A stretch of DNA of 64,000 bases from Nomia melanderi (lineage: Eukaryota > Arthropoda > Insecta > Hymenoptera > Halictidae): positions 6,448,001-6,512,000 of the forward strand of contig NW_027475133.1 of NCBI RefSeq assembly GCF_051020985.1, in the 5' to 3' direction. Under the pieces are notes generated by a model, which was not told where the DNA came from, searched no databases, and worked only from the letters and a program-made list of their open reading frames with translations. Both the position numbers and the translations under genes were made by a program. This document shows, in pieces, positions 46,265 through 59,800 of the stretch (position 1 is the first letter of the stretch; every line of letters begins with the position of its first letter).

Positions 46265-48691
46265 AAAGTGAATTATCTGCAGGAGGCCCTGGCACATGCA
46301 TCTGTGCAGCGGGCTCGACCACGGACCACCAGGGGCCGGGAAAACCATCGTCTCATGGTGCCGGACACCCAAGGTAATGTAAAAATCCAGCATATATCTG
46401 GTGATATCTCGGGTGCTATTAGAGATAGCGCGATAAATCAAAGTGCATTGTCTGCAGGAGGCCCTGGCGCATGCATCTGTGCAGCAGCAACGACGTCGGA
46501 ACACCAGGGGCCAAGAAAATTACAGATTATCGGTATTCGTCACCCAAGGTCATATAAAAATCCAGGATATATCTGGTGATATCTCGGTTGCTATTACAGA
46601 TAGCGCAGTAAATCAAAGTTCGTTGTTTGTAGGAGGCCCTGGCGCATGAATCTGGGCAGCGGGAACGACCTCGGACCACCAGGGGCCGAGAAAATCAGCG
46701 TCTCATGGGGCCGGACGCTCAGGGTCAGGAAAAATCCAATATATAACTGGTGATATCTCGGGTGCTATTCGAGATAGCGCAATAAACCAAAGTGAATTAT
46801 CTGCAGGAGGCCCTGGCGCATGCATCTGTGCAGCGGGATCGACTACGGACCACCAGGGGCCGAGAAAACCACCGTCTCATGGGGCCGGACACTCAGGTTC
46901 AGGGAAAAATCCAATATATATCTGGTGATATCTCGGGTGCTATTAGAGATAGCGCAATAAACCAAATTGAATTATCTGCAGATGGCCCTGGCGCATGATT
47001 CTGTGCAGCGGGAACGACCTCGGACCACCAGGGGCCGAGAAAACGTCCGTCTCATGGGGCCGGACACTCAGGGTCAGGGGAAAATCCAATATTTATCTGG
47101 TGGTATCTCGGGTGCTATTACAGATAGCGCAATAAATCAAAGTGCATTGTCTGTAGGAGGCCCTGGCGCACGAATCTGTGCATCGGGAACTACCTCGGAC
47201 CACCAGGGGCCGAGACAACCAGCGTCTCATGGGGCCGGACACTCAGGGTCAGGGAAAAATCCAATATATATCCGGTGATATCTCGGGTCCTATTACAGAT
47301 AGCGAAATAAATCAAAGTGCATTGTCTGTAGGAGACCCTGGCGCATGAATCTGTGCAGCGGGAACGACCTCGGACCACCAGGGACCGAGGAAACCACAGT
47401 CTCATGGGGCCGGGCACTCAGGGTCAGGGGAAAATCCAATATATATCTGGTGATATCTCGGGTGCTATAAGATATAGCGCAATAAACCAAGGTGAATTAT
47501 CTGCAGGAGGACCTGGCGCATGAATCTGTGCAACCGGAACGACCTCGGACCACCAGGGGCCAAGAAAACCACCGTCCCGAGGGGCCGGACACTTAGGGTC
47601 AGTGAAAAATCCAATATATATCTGGTGATATCACGGGTGCTATTACAGATAGCGCAATAAATCAAAGTGAATTACCTGCAGGAGGCCCTGGCGCATGAAT
47701 CTGTGCAACGGGAACGACCTCGGACCACCAGGGGGAGAGAAAACCACAGTCTCATGGGGCCGGACGCTCAGGGTCTGGGAAAAATCCAATATATATCTGG
47801 TGATATCCCGGGTGCTATTACAGATAGCGCAATAAATCAAAGTGCATTGTCTGTAGGAGTCCCTGGCGCATGAATCTGTGCAGCGGGAACGACCTTGGAC
47901 CACTAGGCGCCGAGAAAACGTCCGTCTCATGGGGCCGGACACTCAGGGTCAGTGAAAAATCCAATATATATCTGGTGATATCTCGGCTGCTATTACAGAT
48001 AGCGCAATAAATCAAAGTGCATTGTCTGTAGGAGGCCCTGGCGCATGAATCTGTGCAGCGGGAACGACCTCGGACCACCAGGGGCCGAGACAACCACCGT
48101 CTCATGGGGCCGGACACTCAGGGTCTGGGAAAAATCCAATATATATCCGGTGATATCTCGGGTCCTATTACAGATAGCGAAATAAATCAAAGTGCATTGT
48201 CTGTAGGAGACCCTGGCGCATGAATCTGTGCAGCGGGAACGACCTCGGACCACCAGGGACCGAGGAAACCACAGTCTCATGGGGCCGGACACTCAGGGTC
48301 AGGGGAAAATCCAATATATATCTGGTGATATCTCGGGTGCTATAAGATATAGCGCAATAAACCAAAGTGAATTATCTGCAGGAGGACCTGGCGCATGAAT
48401 CTGTGCAACCGGAACGACCACGGACCACCAGGGGCCGAGAAAACCACCGTCCCGAGGGGCCGGACACTTAGGGTCAGTGAAAAATCCAATATATATCTGG
48501 TGATATCTCGGGTGCTATTACAGATAGCACAATACATCAAAGTGGATTGTCTGTAGGACGCCCAGGCGCATGACTCTGTGCAGCGGGAACGACCTCGGAC
48601 CACCCGGGGCCGAGACAACCACCGTCTCATGGGGCCGGACACTCAGGGTCAGGGAAAAATCAAATATATATCTGGTGATATCTCGGGTGAT
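46265..48691. repeat. 22-mer family, older rearranged copy
   Basis: Matches 49938-50700 at offset 3673 in its left part and 51060-52020 at offset 4024 from about 47040. Relative to the later copies it therefore lacks two monomers (351 bp) at about 47000-47040. It also has an internal 5-monomer pair (47290-47665 against 48165-48540) and one extra monomer before 48691. It shows more substitutions against copy 1 than copy 1 shows against copy 2. Confidence 0.7.
46511..46560 (+). repeat. Relict segment in a monomer, copy 1
   Basis: About 50 bp reading ATTACAGATTATCGGTATTC and then GTCACCCAAGGTCATATAAA, where normal monomers have CCACCGTCTCATGGGGCC and onward. Roughly 18 of 48 positions differ from consensus, without a length change. 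The first half of the same monomer is normal. Confidence 0.75.
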
Positions 48692-51600
48692 ATTACAGAT
48701 AGCCCAATAAATCAAAGTGCATTGTCTGTAGGAGCCCCTGGCGCATGAATCTGTGCAGCGGGAACGACCTCGCACCACCAGGGGCCGTGAAAACCACGGT
48801 CTCATGTGACCGGCCACTCAGGGTCAGGGGAAAATCCAATATTTATCTGGTGATATCTCGGGTGCTATTAGAGATAGCGCAATAAACCAAAGTGAATAAT
48901 CTGCAGGAGGCCCTGGCGCATGAATTTGTGCAGCGGGAACGACCTCGGACCACCAGGAGCCGAGAAAATCATAGTCACATGGGGCCGGACAGTCTGGGTC
49001 AGGGAGAAATCCTATATATATCTGGTGATATCTCGGGTGCTATTAGAGATAGCGCAATAAAGCAAATTAAATTATCTGCAGGGGGCCCTGGCGCATGAAT
49101 CTGTGCAGCGGGAACGACCTCGGACCACCAGGGGCCGAGAAAACCACAGTCCCATGGGGCCGGACACTCAGGGTCAGGGGAAAATCCAGTATATAACTGG
49201 TGATATCTCAGGTGCTATTAGAGATAGCGCAATAAACCAAAGTGAATTATCTGCAGGAGGCCCTGGCGCATGAATCTGTGCAGCGGGAACGTCCTCGGAC
49301 CTCCAATGGCCGAGACAACGACCGTCTCATGGGGCCAGACACTCAGGGTCAGGGTAAAATCCAATATATATCTGGTGATATCTCGGGTGCTCTTACAGAT
49401 AGCGCAATAAATCAAAGTGCATTGTCTGTAGGAGGCCCTGGCGCATGAATCTGTGCAGCGGGAACGACCTCGGACGTCCAGGGGCCGAGAAAACCACAGT
49501 CTCATGGGGCCGGACACTCAGGGTCAGGGGAAAATCCAATATATATCTGGTGATATCTCGGGTGCTATTAGAGATAGCCCAATAAATCAAAGTGAATTAT
49601 CTGCAGGAGGCCCTGGCGCGTGAATCTGTGCAACGGGAACGACCTCGGAAGACCAGGGGCCGAGAAAACCACAGTCTCATGGGGCCGGACACTCAGGGTC
49701 AGGTGAAAATCCAATATTTATCGGGTGATATCTCGGTTGCTATTACAGATAGCGCAGTAAATCAAAGTGCGTTGTTTGTAGGAGGCCCTGGCGCATGAAT
49801 CTGGGCAGCGGGAACGACCTCGGACCACCAGGGGCCGAGACAACCACCGTCTCATGGGGCCGGACGCTAAGGGTCAGGAAAAATCCAATATATAACTGCT
49901 TATATCTCGGGTGCTATTAGAGATAGCGCAATAAACCAATGTGAATTATCTGCAGGAGGCCCTGGCGCATGCGTCTGTGCAGCGGGATCGACCACGGACC
50001 ACCAGGAGCCGGGAAAACCATCGTCTCATGGTGCCGGACACCCAAGGTAATGTAAAAATCCAGCATATATCTGGTGATATCTCGGGTGCTATTAGAGATA
50101 GCGCGATAAATCAAAGTGCATTGTCTGCAGGAGGCCCTGGCGCATGCATCTGTGCAGCAGCAACGACGTCGGAACACCAGGGGCCAAGAAAATTACAGAT
50201 TATCGGTATTCGTCACCCAAGGTCATATAAAAATCCAGGATATATCTGGTGATATCTCGGTTGCTATTAGAGATAGCGCAGTAAATCAAAGTTCGTTGTT
50301 TGTAGGAGGCCCTGGCGCATGAATCTGGGCAGCGGGAACGACCTCGGACCACCAGGGGCCGAGAAAATCAGCGTCTCATGGGGCCGGACGCTCAGGGTCA
50401 GGAAAAATCCAATATATAACTGGTGATATCTCGGGTGCTATTCGAGATAGCGCAATAAACCAAAGTGAATTATCTGCAGGAGGCCCTGGCGCATGCATCT
50501 GTGCAGCGGGATCGACTACGGACCACCAGGGGCCGAGAAAACCACCGTCTCATGGGGCCGGACACTCAGGTTCAGGGAAAAATACAATATACATCTGGTG
50601 ATATCTCGGGTGCTATTAGAGATAGCGCAATAAACCAAATTGAATTATCTGCAGATGGCCCTGGCGCATGATTCTGTGCAGCGGGAACGACCTCGGACCA
50701 CCAGGGGCCGCGAAAACCACCGCCTCATGGGGCCGGACACTCAGGGTCAGGGAAAAATCCAATATATATCTGGTGATATCTCGGGTGCTATTAGAGATAG
50801 CGCAATAAATCAAAGTGCAATTGTCCGTAGGAGGCCCTTGCGCATGAATCTGTTCAGCAGGAACGACATCGGTCCACCAGGGGCCGAGAAAACCACCGTC
50901 TCATGGGGCCGGGCGCTCAGGGTCAGCGAAAAATCCAGGATATGTCTGGTGATATCTCGGTTGCTATTACAGATAGCGCAGTAAATCAAAGTGCGTTGTT
51001 TGTAGGAGGCCCTGGCGCATGAATCTGTGCAGCGGGAACGACCTCGGACCACCAGGGGCCGAGAAAACGTCCGTCTCATGGGGCCGGACACTCAGGGTCA
51101 GGGGAAAATCCAATATTTATCTGGTGGTATCTCGGGTGCTATTACAGATAGCGCAATAAATCAAAGTGCATTGTCTGTAGGAGGCCCTGGCGCACGAATC
51201 TGTGCATCGGGAACTACCTCGGACCACCAGGGGCCGAGACAACCAGCGTCTCATGGGGCCGGACACTCAGGGTCAGGGAAAAATCCAATATATATCCGGT
51301 GATATCTCGGGTCCTATTACAGATAGCGAAATAAATCAAAGTGCATTGTCTGTAGGAGACCCTGGCGCATGAATCTGTGCAGCGGGAACGACCTCGGACC
51401 ACCAGGGACCGAGGAAACCACAGTCTCATGGGGCCGGGCACTCAGGGTCAGGGGAAAATCCAATATATATCTGGTGATATCTCGGGTGCTATAAGATATA
51501 GCGCAATAAACCAAGGTGAATTATCTGCAGGAGGACCTGGCGCATGAATCTGTGCAACCGGAACGACCTCGGACCACCAGGGGCCGAGAAAACCACCGTC

Positions 51601-52540
51601 CCGAGGGGCCGGACACTTAGGGTCAGTGAAAAATCCAATATATATCTGGTGATATCACGGGTGCTATTACAGATAGCGCAATAAATCAAAGTGAATTACC
51701 TGCAGGAGGCCCTGGCGCATGAATCTGTGCAACGGGAACGACCTCGGACCACCAGGGGGAGAGAAAACCACAGTCTCATGGGGCCGGACGCTCAGGGTCT
51801 GGGAAAAATCCAATATATATCTGGTGATATCCCGGGTGCTATTACAGATAGCGCAATAAATCAAAGTGCATTGTCTGTAGGAGTCCCTGGCGCATGAATC
51901 TGTGCAGCGGGAACGACCTTGGACCACTAGGCGCCGAGAAAACGTCCGTCTCATGGGGCCGGACACTCAGGGTCAGTGAAAAATCCAATATATATCTGGT
52001 GATATCTCGGCTGCTATTACAGATAGCGCAATAAATCAAAGTGCATTGTCTGTAGGAGGCCCTGGCGCATGAATCTGTGCAGCGGGAACGACCTCGGACC
52101 ACCAGGGGCCGAGACAACCACCGTCTCATGGGGCCGGACACTCAGGGTCTGGGAAAAATCCAATATATATCCGGTGATATCTCGGGTCCTATTACAGATA
52201 GCGAAATAAATCAAAGTGCATTGTCTGTAGGAGACCCTGGCGCATGAATCTGTGCAGCGGGAACGACCTCGGACCACCAGGGGCCGAGAAAACGTCCGTC
52301 TCATGGGGCCGGACACTCAGGGTCAGGGGAAAATCCAATATTTATCTGGTGGTATCTCGGCTGCTATTACAGATAGCGCAATAAATCAAAGTGCATTGTC
52401 TGTAGGAGTCCCTGGCGCATGAATCTGTGCAGCGGGAACGACCTTGGACCACTAGGCGCCGAGAAAACGTCCGTCTCATGGGGCCGGACACTCAGGGTCA
52501 GTGAAAAATCCAATATATATCTGGTGATATCTCGGCTGCT
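48692..52540. repeat. 22-monomer higher-order repeat, copy 1 (3849 bp)
   Basis: The unit is 22 x 175 - 1 bp. The -1 comes from two 174-bp monomers and one 176-bp monomer (TGCAATTGTCCG, near 50817). Every translated stretch I compared with 52541-56389 is identical. It contains unusual monomers: AATATTTATCTGG, GGTGGTATCTCGG, type C, the relict monomer at 50184-50233, CAGATGGCCC and CGCACGAATC. Confidence 0.88.
50184..50233 (+). repeat. Relict segment in a monomer, copy 2
   Basis: Same diverged segment as at 46511, with no difference seen by eye, 3673 bp downstream. It is a diagnostic landmark of the 22-monomer unit. Confidence 0.78.
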
Positions 52541-55500
52541 ATTACAGATAGCCCAATAAATCAAAGTGCATTGTCTGTAGGAGCCCCTGGCGCATGAATC
52601 TGTGCAGCGGGAACGACCTCGCACCACCAGGGGCCGTGAAAACCACGGTCTCATGTGACCGGCCACTCAGGGTCAGGGGAAAATCCAATATTTATCTGGT
52701 GATATCTCGGGTGCTATTAGAGATAGCGCAATAAACCAAAGTGAATAATCTGCAGGAGGCCCTGGCGCATGAATTTGTGCAGCGGGAACGACCTCGGACC
52801 ACCAGGAGCCGAGAAAATCATAGTCACATGGGGCCGGACAGTCTGGGTCAGGGAGAAATCCTATATATATCTGGTGATATCTCGGGTGCTATTAGAGATA
52901 GCGCAATAAAGCAAATTAAATTATCTGCAGGGGGCCCTGGCGCATGAATCTGTGCAGCGGGAACGACCTCGGACCACCAGGGGCCGAGAAAACCACAGTC
53001 CCATGGGGCCGGACACTCAGGGTCAGGGGAAAATCCAGTATATAACTGGTGATATCTCAGGTGCTATTAGAGATAGCGCAATAAACCAAAGTGAATTATC
53101 TGCAGGAGGCCCTGGCGCATGAATCTGTGCAGCGGGAACGTCCTCGGACCTCCAATGGCCGAGACAACGACCGTCTCATGGGGCCAGACACTCAGGGTCA
53201 GGGTAAAATCCAATATATATCTGGTGATATCTCGGGTGCTCTTACAGATAGCGCAATAAATCAAAGTGCATTGTCTGTAGGAGGCCCTGGCGCATGAATC
53301 TGTGCAGCGGGAACGACCTCGGACGTCCAGGGGCCGAGAAAACCACAGTCTCATGGGGCCGGACACTCAGGGTCAGGGGAAAATCCAATATATATCTGGT
53401 GATATCTCGGGTGCTATTAGAGATAGCCCAATAAATCAAAGTGAATTATCTGCAGGAGGCCCTGGCGCGTGAATCTGTGCAACGGGAACGACCTCGGAAG
53501 ACCAGGGGCCGAGAAAACCACAGTCTCATGGGGCCGGACACTCAGGGTCAGGTGAAAATCCAATATTTATCGGGTGATATCTCGGTTGCTATTACAGATA
53601 GCGCAGTAAATCAAAGTGCGTTGTTTGTAGGAGGCCCTGGCGCATGAATCTGGGCAGCGGGAACGACCTCGGACCACCAGGGGCCGAGACAACCACCGTC
53701 TCATGGGGCCGGACGCTAAGGGTCAGGAAAAATCCAATATATAACTGCTTATATCTCGGGTGCTATTAGAGATAGCGCAATAAACCAATGTGAATTATCT
53801 GCAGGAGGCCCTGGCGCATGCGTCTGTGCAGCGGGATCGACCACGGACCACCAGGAGCCGGGAAAACCATCGTCTCATGGTGCCGGACACCCAAGGTAAT
53901 GTAAAAATCCAGCATATATCTGGTGATATCTCGGGTGCTATTAGAGATAGCGCGATAAATCAAAGTGCATTGTCTGCAGGAGGCCCTGGCGCATGCATCT
54001 GTGCAGCAGCAACGACGTCGGAACACCAGGGGCCAAGAAAATTACAGATTATCGGTATTCGTCACCCAAGGTCATATAAAAATCCAGGATATATCTGGTG
54101 ATATCTCGGTTGCTATTAGAGATAGCGCAGTAAATCAAAGTTCGTTGTTTGTAGGAGGCCCTGGCGCATGAATCTGGGCAGCGGGAACGACCTCGGACCA
54201 CCAGGGGCCGAGAAAATCAGCGTCTCATGGGGCCGGACGCTCAGGGTCAGGAAAAATCCAATATATAACTGGTGATATCTCGGGTGCTATTCGAGATAGC
54301 GCAATAAACCAAAGTGAATTATCTGCAGGAGGCCCTGGCGCATGCATCTGTGCAGCGGGATCGACTACGGACCACCAGGGGCCGAGAAAACCACCGTCTC
54401 ATGGGGCCGGACACTCAGGTTCAGGGAAAAATACAATATACATCTGGTGATATCTCGGGTGCTATTAGAGATAGCGCAATAAACCAAATTGAATTATCTG
54501 CAGATGGCCCTGGCGCATGATTCTGTGCAGCGGGAACGACCTCGGACCACCAGGGGCCGCGAAAACCACCGCCTCATGGGGCCGGACACTCAGGGTCAGG
54601 GAAAAATCCAATATATATCTGGTGATATCTCGGGTGCTATTAGAGATAGCGCAATAAATCAAAGTGCAATTGTCCGTAGGAGGCCCTTGCGCATGAATCT
54701 GTTCAGCAGGAACGACATCGGTCCACCAGGGGCCGAGAAAACCACCGTCTCATGGGGCCGGGCGCTCAGGGTCAGCGAAAAATCCAGGATATGTCTGGTG
54801 ATATCTCGGTTGCTATTACAGATAGCGCAGTAAATCAAAGTGCGTTGTTTGTAGGAGGCCCTGGCGCATGAATCTGTGCAGCGGGAACGACCTCGGACCA
54901 CCAGGGGCCGAGAAAACGTCCGTCTCATGGGGCCGGACACTCAGGGTCAGGGGAAAATCCAATATTTATCTGGTGGTATCTCGGGTGCTATTACAGATAG
55001 CGCAATAAATCAAAGTGCATTGTCTGTAGGAGGCCCTGGCGCACGAATCTGTGCATCGGGAACTACCTCGGACCACCAGGGGCCGAGACAACCAGCGTCT
55101 CATGGGGCCGGACACTCAGGGTCAGGGAAAAATCCAATATATATCCGGTGATATCTCGGGTCCTATTACAGATAGCGAAATAAATCAAAGTGCATTGTCT
55201 GTAGGAGACCCTGGCGCATGAATCTGTGCAGCGGGAACGACCTCGGACCACCAGGGACCGAGGAAACCACAGTCTCATGGGGCCGGGCACTCAGGGTCAG
55301 GGGAAAATCCAATATATATCTGGTGATATCTCGGGTGCTATAAGATATAGCGCAATAAACCAAGGTGAATTATCTGCAGGAGGACCTGGCGCATGAATCT
55401 GTGCAACCGGAACGACCTCGGACCACCAGGGGCCGAGAAAACCACCGTCCCGAGGGGCCGGACACTTAGGGTCAGTGAAAAATCCAATATATATCTGGTG

Positions 55501-56389
55501 ATATCACGGGTGCTATTACAGATAGCGCAATAAATCAAAGTGAATTACCTGCAGGAGGCCCTGGCGCATGAATCTGTGCAACGGGAACGACCTCGGACCA
55601 CCAGGGGGAGAGAAAACCACAGTCTCATGGGGCCGGACGCTCAGGGTCTGGGAAAAATCCAATATATATCTGGTGATATCCCGGGTGCTATTACAGATAG
55701 CGCAATAAATCAAAGTGCATTGTCTGTAGGAGTCCCTGGCGCATGAATCTGTGCAGCGGGAACGACCTTGGACCACTAGGCGCCGAGAAAACGTCCGTCT
55801 CATGGGGCCGGACACTCAGGGTCAGTGAAAAATCCAATATATATCTGGTGATATCTCGGCTGCTATTACAGATAGCGCAATAAATCAAAGTGCATTGTCT
55901 GTAGGAGGCCCTGGCGCATGAATCTGTGCAGCGGGAACGACCTCGGACCACCAGGGGCCGAGACAACCACCGTCTCATGGGGCCGGACACTCAGGGTCTG
56001 GGAAAAATCCAATATATATCCGGTGATATCTCGGGTCCTATTACAGATAGCGAAATAAATCAAAGTGCATTGTCTGTAGGAGACCCTGGCGCATGAATCT
56101 GTGCAGCGGGAACGACCTCGGACCACCAGGGGCCGAGAAAACGTCCGTCTCATGGGGCCGGACACTCAGGGTCAGGGGAAAATCCAATATTTATCTGGTG
56201 GTATCTCGGCTGCTATTACAGATAGCGCAATAAATCAAAGTGCATTGTCTGTAGGAGTCCCTGGCGCATGAATCTGTGCAGCGGGAACGACCTTGGACCA
56301 CTAGGCGCCGAGAAAACGTCCGTCTCATGGGGCCGGACACTCAGGGTCAGTGAAAAATCCAATATATATCTGGTGATATCTCGGCTGCT
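52541..56389. repeat. 22-monomer higher-order repeat, copy 2 (3849 bp)
   Basis: Matches copy 1 at constant offset 3849 from end to end, including all private variants and length changes. I found no difference by eye, but I did not compare every base. Confidence 0.88.
54033..54082 (+). repeat. Relict segment in a monomer, copy 3
   Basis: Same segment, 3849 bp after copy 2. Confidence 0.78.
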
Positions 56390-56820
56390 ATTACAGATAG
56401 CCCAATAAATCAAAGTGCATTGTCTGTAGGAGCCCCTGGCGCATGAATCTGTGCAGCGGGAACGACCTCGCACCACCAGGGGCCGTGAAAACCACGGTCT
56501 CATGTGACCGGCCACTCAGGGTCAGGGGAAAATCCAATATTTATCTGGTGATATCTCGGGTGCTATTAGAGATAGCGCAATAAACCAAAGTGAATAATCT
56601 GCAGGAGGCCCTGGCGCATGAATTTGTGCAGCGGGAACGACCTCGGACCACCAGGAGCCGAGAAAATCATAGTCACATGGGGCCGGACAGTCTGGGTCAG
56701 GGAGAAATCCTATATATATCTGGTGATATCTCGGGTGCTATTAGAGATAGCGCAATAAAGCAAATTAAATTATCTGCAGGGGGCCCTGGCGCATGAATCT
56801 GTGCAGCGGGAACGACCTCG
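56390..56820. repeat. 22-monomer higher-order repeat, start of copy 3
   Basis: Matches 52541-52971 at offset 3849. It breaks near 56821, where this copy reads CTCGGGCCACC and GATAAAACC while the others read CTCGGACCACC and GAGAAAACC. Roughly 2.5 monomers remain. Confidence 0.8.
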
Positions 56821-59800
56821 GGCCACCAGGGGCCGATAAAACCACAGTCTCGTGGGGCCGGATACTCAGGGTCAGGGGAAAATCCAATATATATCTGGTG
56901 ATATCTAGGGTGCTATTAGAGATAGCGCAATAAACCAAAGTGAATTACCTGCAGGAGGCACTGGCGCATGCATCTGTGCAGCGGGAACGTCCTCGGACCT
57001 CCAGGGGCCGAGACAACGGCCGTCTCAAGGGGCCGGACACTCAGGGTCAGGGTCAAATCCAACATATATCTGGTGATATCTCGGGTGCTATTACAGATAG
57101 CGCAATAAACCAAAGTGAATTATCTGCAGGAGGCCCTGGCGCACGAATCTGTGCAACGGGAACGACCTCGGACCACCAGGGGCCGAAAAAACCACAGTCT
57201 CATGGGGCCGGACACTCAGGGTCAGGGGAAAATCCAATATATATCTGGTGATATCTCGGGTGCTATTACAGATAGCGCAATAAATCAAAGTGCATTGTCT
57301 GTAGGAGGCCCTGGCGCATAAATGTGGCCTGCGGGAACGACCTCGGACCACCAGGGGCCGAGAAAACCACCGTCTCATGGGGCCGGACACTCAGAGTCAG
57401 TGAAAAATCAAATATATATCTGGTGATATCTCGGGTGATATTACAGATAGCCCAATAAATCAAAGTGCATTGTCTGTAGGAGCCCCTGGCGCATGAATCT
57501 GTGCAGCGGGAACGACCTCGGACCACCAGGGGCCGAGACATCCACCGTCTCATGGGGCCGGAAACTCAGGGTCAGGGAAAAATCCAATATATATCTGTTG
57601 ATATCTCGGGTGCTGTTAGAGATAGCGCAATAAACCAAAGTGAATTATCTGCAGGAGGCCCTGGCGCATGAATCTGTGCAGCGGGACCAAGCTCGGTCCA
57701 CCACGGGCCGAGAAAACGACCGTCTCATGGGGCCGGACACTCAGTGTCAGGGGAAAATCCAGTATATATCTGGTGATATCTCGGGTGCTATTAGAGATAG
57801 CGCAATAAACCAAAGTGAATTATCTGCATGAGGCCCTGGCGCATGAATCTGTGCAGCGGGAACGTCCTCGGTCCTCCAGGGGCCGAGACAACCACCGTCT
57901 CATGGGGCCGGGCACTCAGGGTCAGGGTAAAATCCAATATATATCTGGTGATATCTCGGGTGCTATTAGAGATAGCGCAATAAATCAAAGTAAATTATCT
58001 GCAGGGGGCCCTGGCGCATGAATCTGTGCAGCGGGAACGACATCGGACCACCAGGGGCCGAGAAAACCACAGTCTCATGGGGCCGGACACTCAGGGTCAG
58101 GGTAAAATCCAATATATATCTGGTGATATCTCGGGTGCTATTAGAGATAGCGCAATAAACCAAAGTGAATTATCTGCATGAGGCCCTGGCGCATGAACCT
58201 GTGCAGCGGCAACGACCTCGGACCACCAGGGGCCGAGAAAACGACCGTCTCATGGGGCCGGACACTCAGGGTCAGGGGAAAATCCAATATATATCTGGTG
58301 ATATCTCGGGTGCTATTAGAGATAGCGCAATAAACCAAAGTGAATTATCTGCAGGAGGCCCTGGCGCATGAATCTGTACAGCGGGAACGACCTCGGACCA
58401 CCACGGGCCGAGAAAACGACCGTCTCATGGGGCCGGACACTCAGGGTCAGGGGGAAATCCAGTATATATCTGGTGATATCTCGGGTGCTATTAGAGATAG
58501 CGCAATAAACCAAAGTGAATTATCTGCATGAGGCCCTGGCGCATGAATCTGTGCAGCGGGAACGTCCTCGGACCTCCAGGGGCCGAGACAACCACCGTCT
58601 CATGGGGCCGGGCACTCAGGGTCAGGGTAAAATCCAATATATATCTGGTGATATCTCGGGTGCTATTAGAGATAGTGCAATAAATCAAAGTGCATTGTCT
58701 GTAGGAGGCCCTGGCGCATGAATCTGTGCAGCGGGAACGTCCTCGGACCTCCAGGGGCCGAGGCAACGACCGTCTCAAGGGGCCGGACACTCAGGGTTAG
58801 GGTCAAATCCAACATATATCTGGTGATGTCTCGGGTGCTATTACAGATAGCGCAATAAATCAAAGTGCATTGTCTGCAGGAGGCCCTGGCGCATGAACCT
58901 GTGCAGCGGGAACGACCTCGGACCACCAGGGGCCCAGAAAACCACCGTCTCATGGGGCCGGACACTCTGGGTCAGGGGAACATCCAATATATATCTTTTG
59001 ATATCTCGGGTGCTATTAGAGATAGCGCAATAAACCAAACTGAATTATCTGCAGGAGGCTCTGGCGCATGAATCTGTGCAGCGGGAACGACCTCGGGCCA
59101 CCAGGGGCCGAGAAAACCACAGTCTCGTGGGGCCGGATACTCAGGGTCAGGGGAAAATCCAATATATATCTGGTGATATCTCGGGTGCTATTAGAGATAG
59201 CCCAATAAACCAAAGTGAATTATCTGCAGGAGGCCCTGCCGCATGAATCTGTGCAGCGGAAACGACCTCGGACCACCAGGGGCCGAGAAAATCACAGTCT
59301 CATGGGGCCGGACAGTCTGGGTCAGGGAGAAATCCTATATATATCTGGTGATATCTCGGGTGCTATTAGAGATAGCGCAATAAATCAAAGTAAATTATCT
59401 GCAGGGGGCCCTGGCGCATGAATCTGTGCAGCGGGAACGACCTCGCACCACCAGGGGCCGTGAAAACCACGGTCTCACGGGGCCGGACACTCAGGGTCAG
59501 GGAAAAATCCAGTATATATCTGGTGATATCTCGGGTGCTATTAGAGATAGCGCAATAAATCAAAGTGCATTGTCTGTAGGAGGCCCCGGCGCATGAATCT
59601 GTGCAGCGGGAACGACCTCGGACGTCCAGGGGCCGAGAAAACCACAGTCTCATGGGGCCGGACACTCAGGGTCAGGGGAAAATCCAATATATATCTGGTG
59701 ATATCTCGGGTGCTATTAGAGATAGCGCAATAAACCAAAGTGAATTATCTGCAGGAGGCACTGGCGCATGAATCTGTGCAGCGGGAACGACCTCGCACCA

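Noticed and set aside
46511..46560. A transposon insertion at the diverged segment
   Set aside because: Monomer length is unchanged and there is no target-site duplication or terminal repeat. It is a diverged monomer part.
47585..58800. Telomere-like TTAGGG hexamers (near 47.59, 48.47, 51.61, 55.46 and 58.80 kb)
   Set aside because: Single hexamers arising by one base change from CTCAGGG. There is no tandem run.
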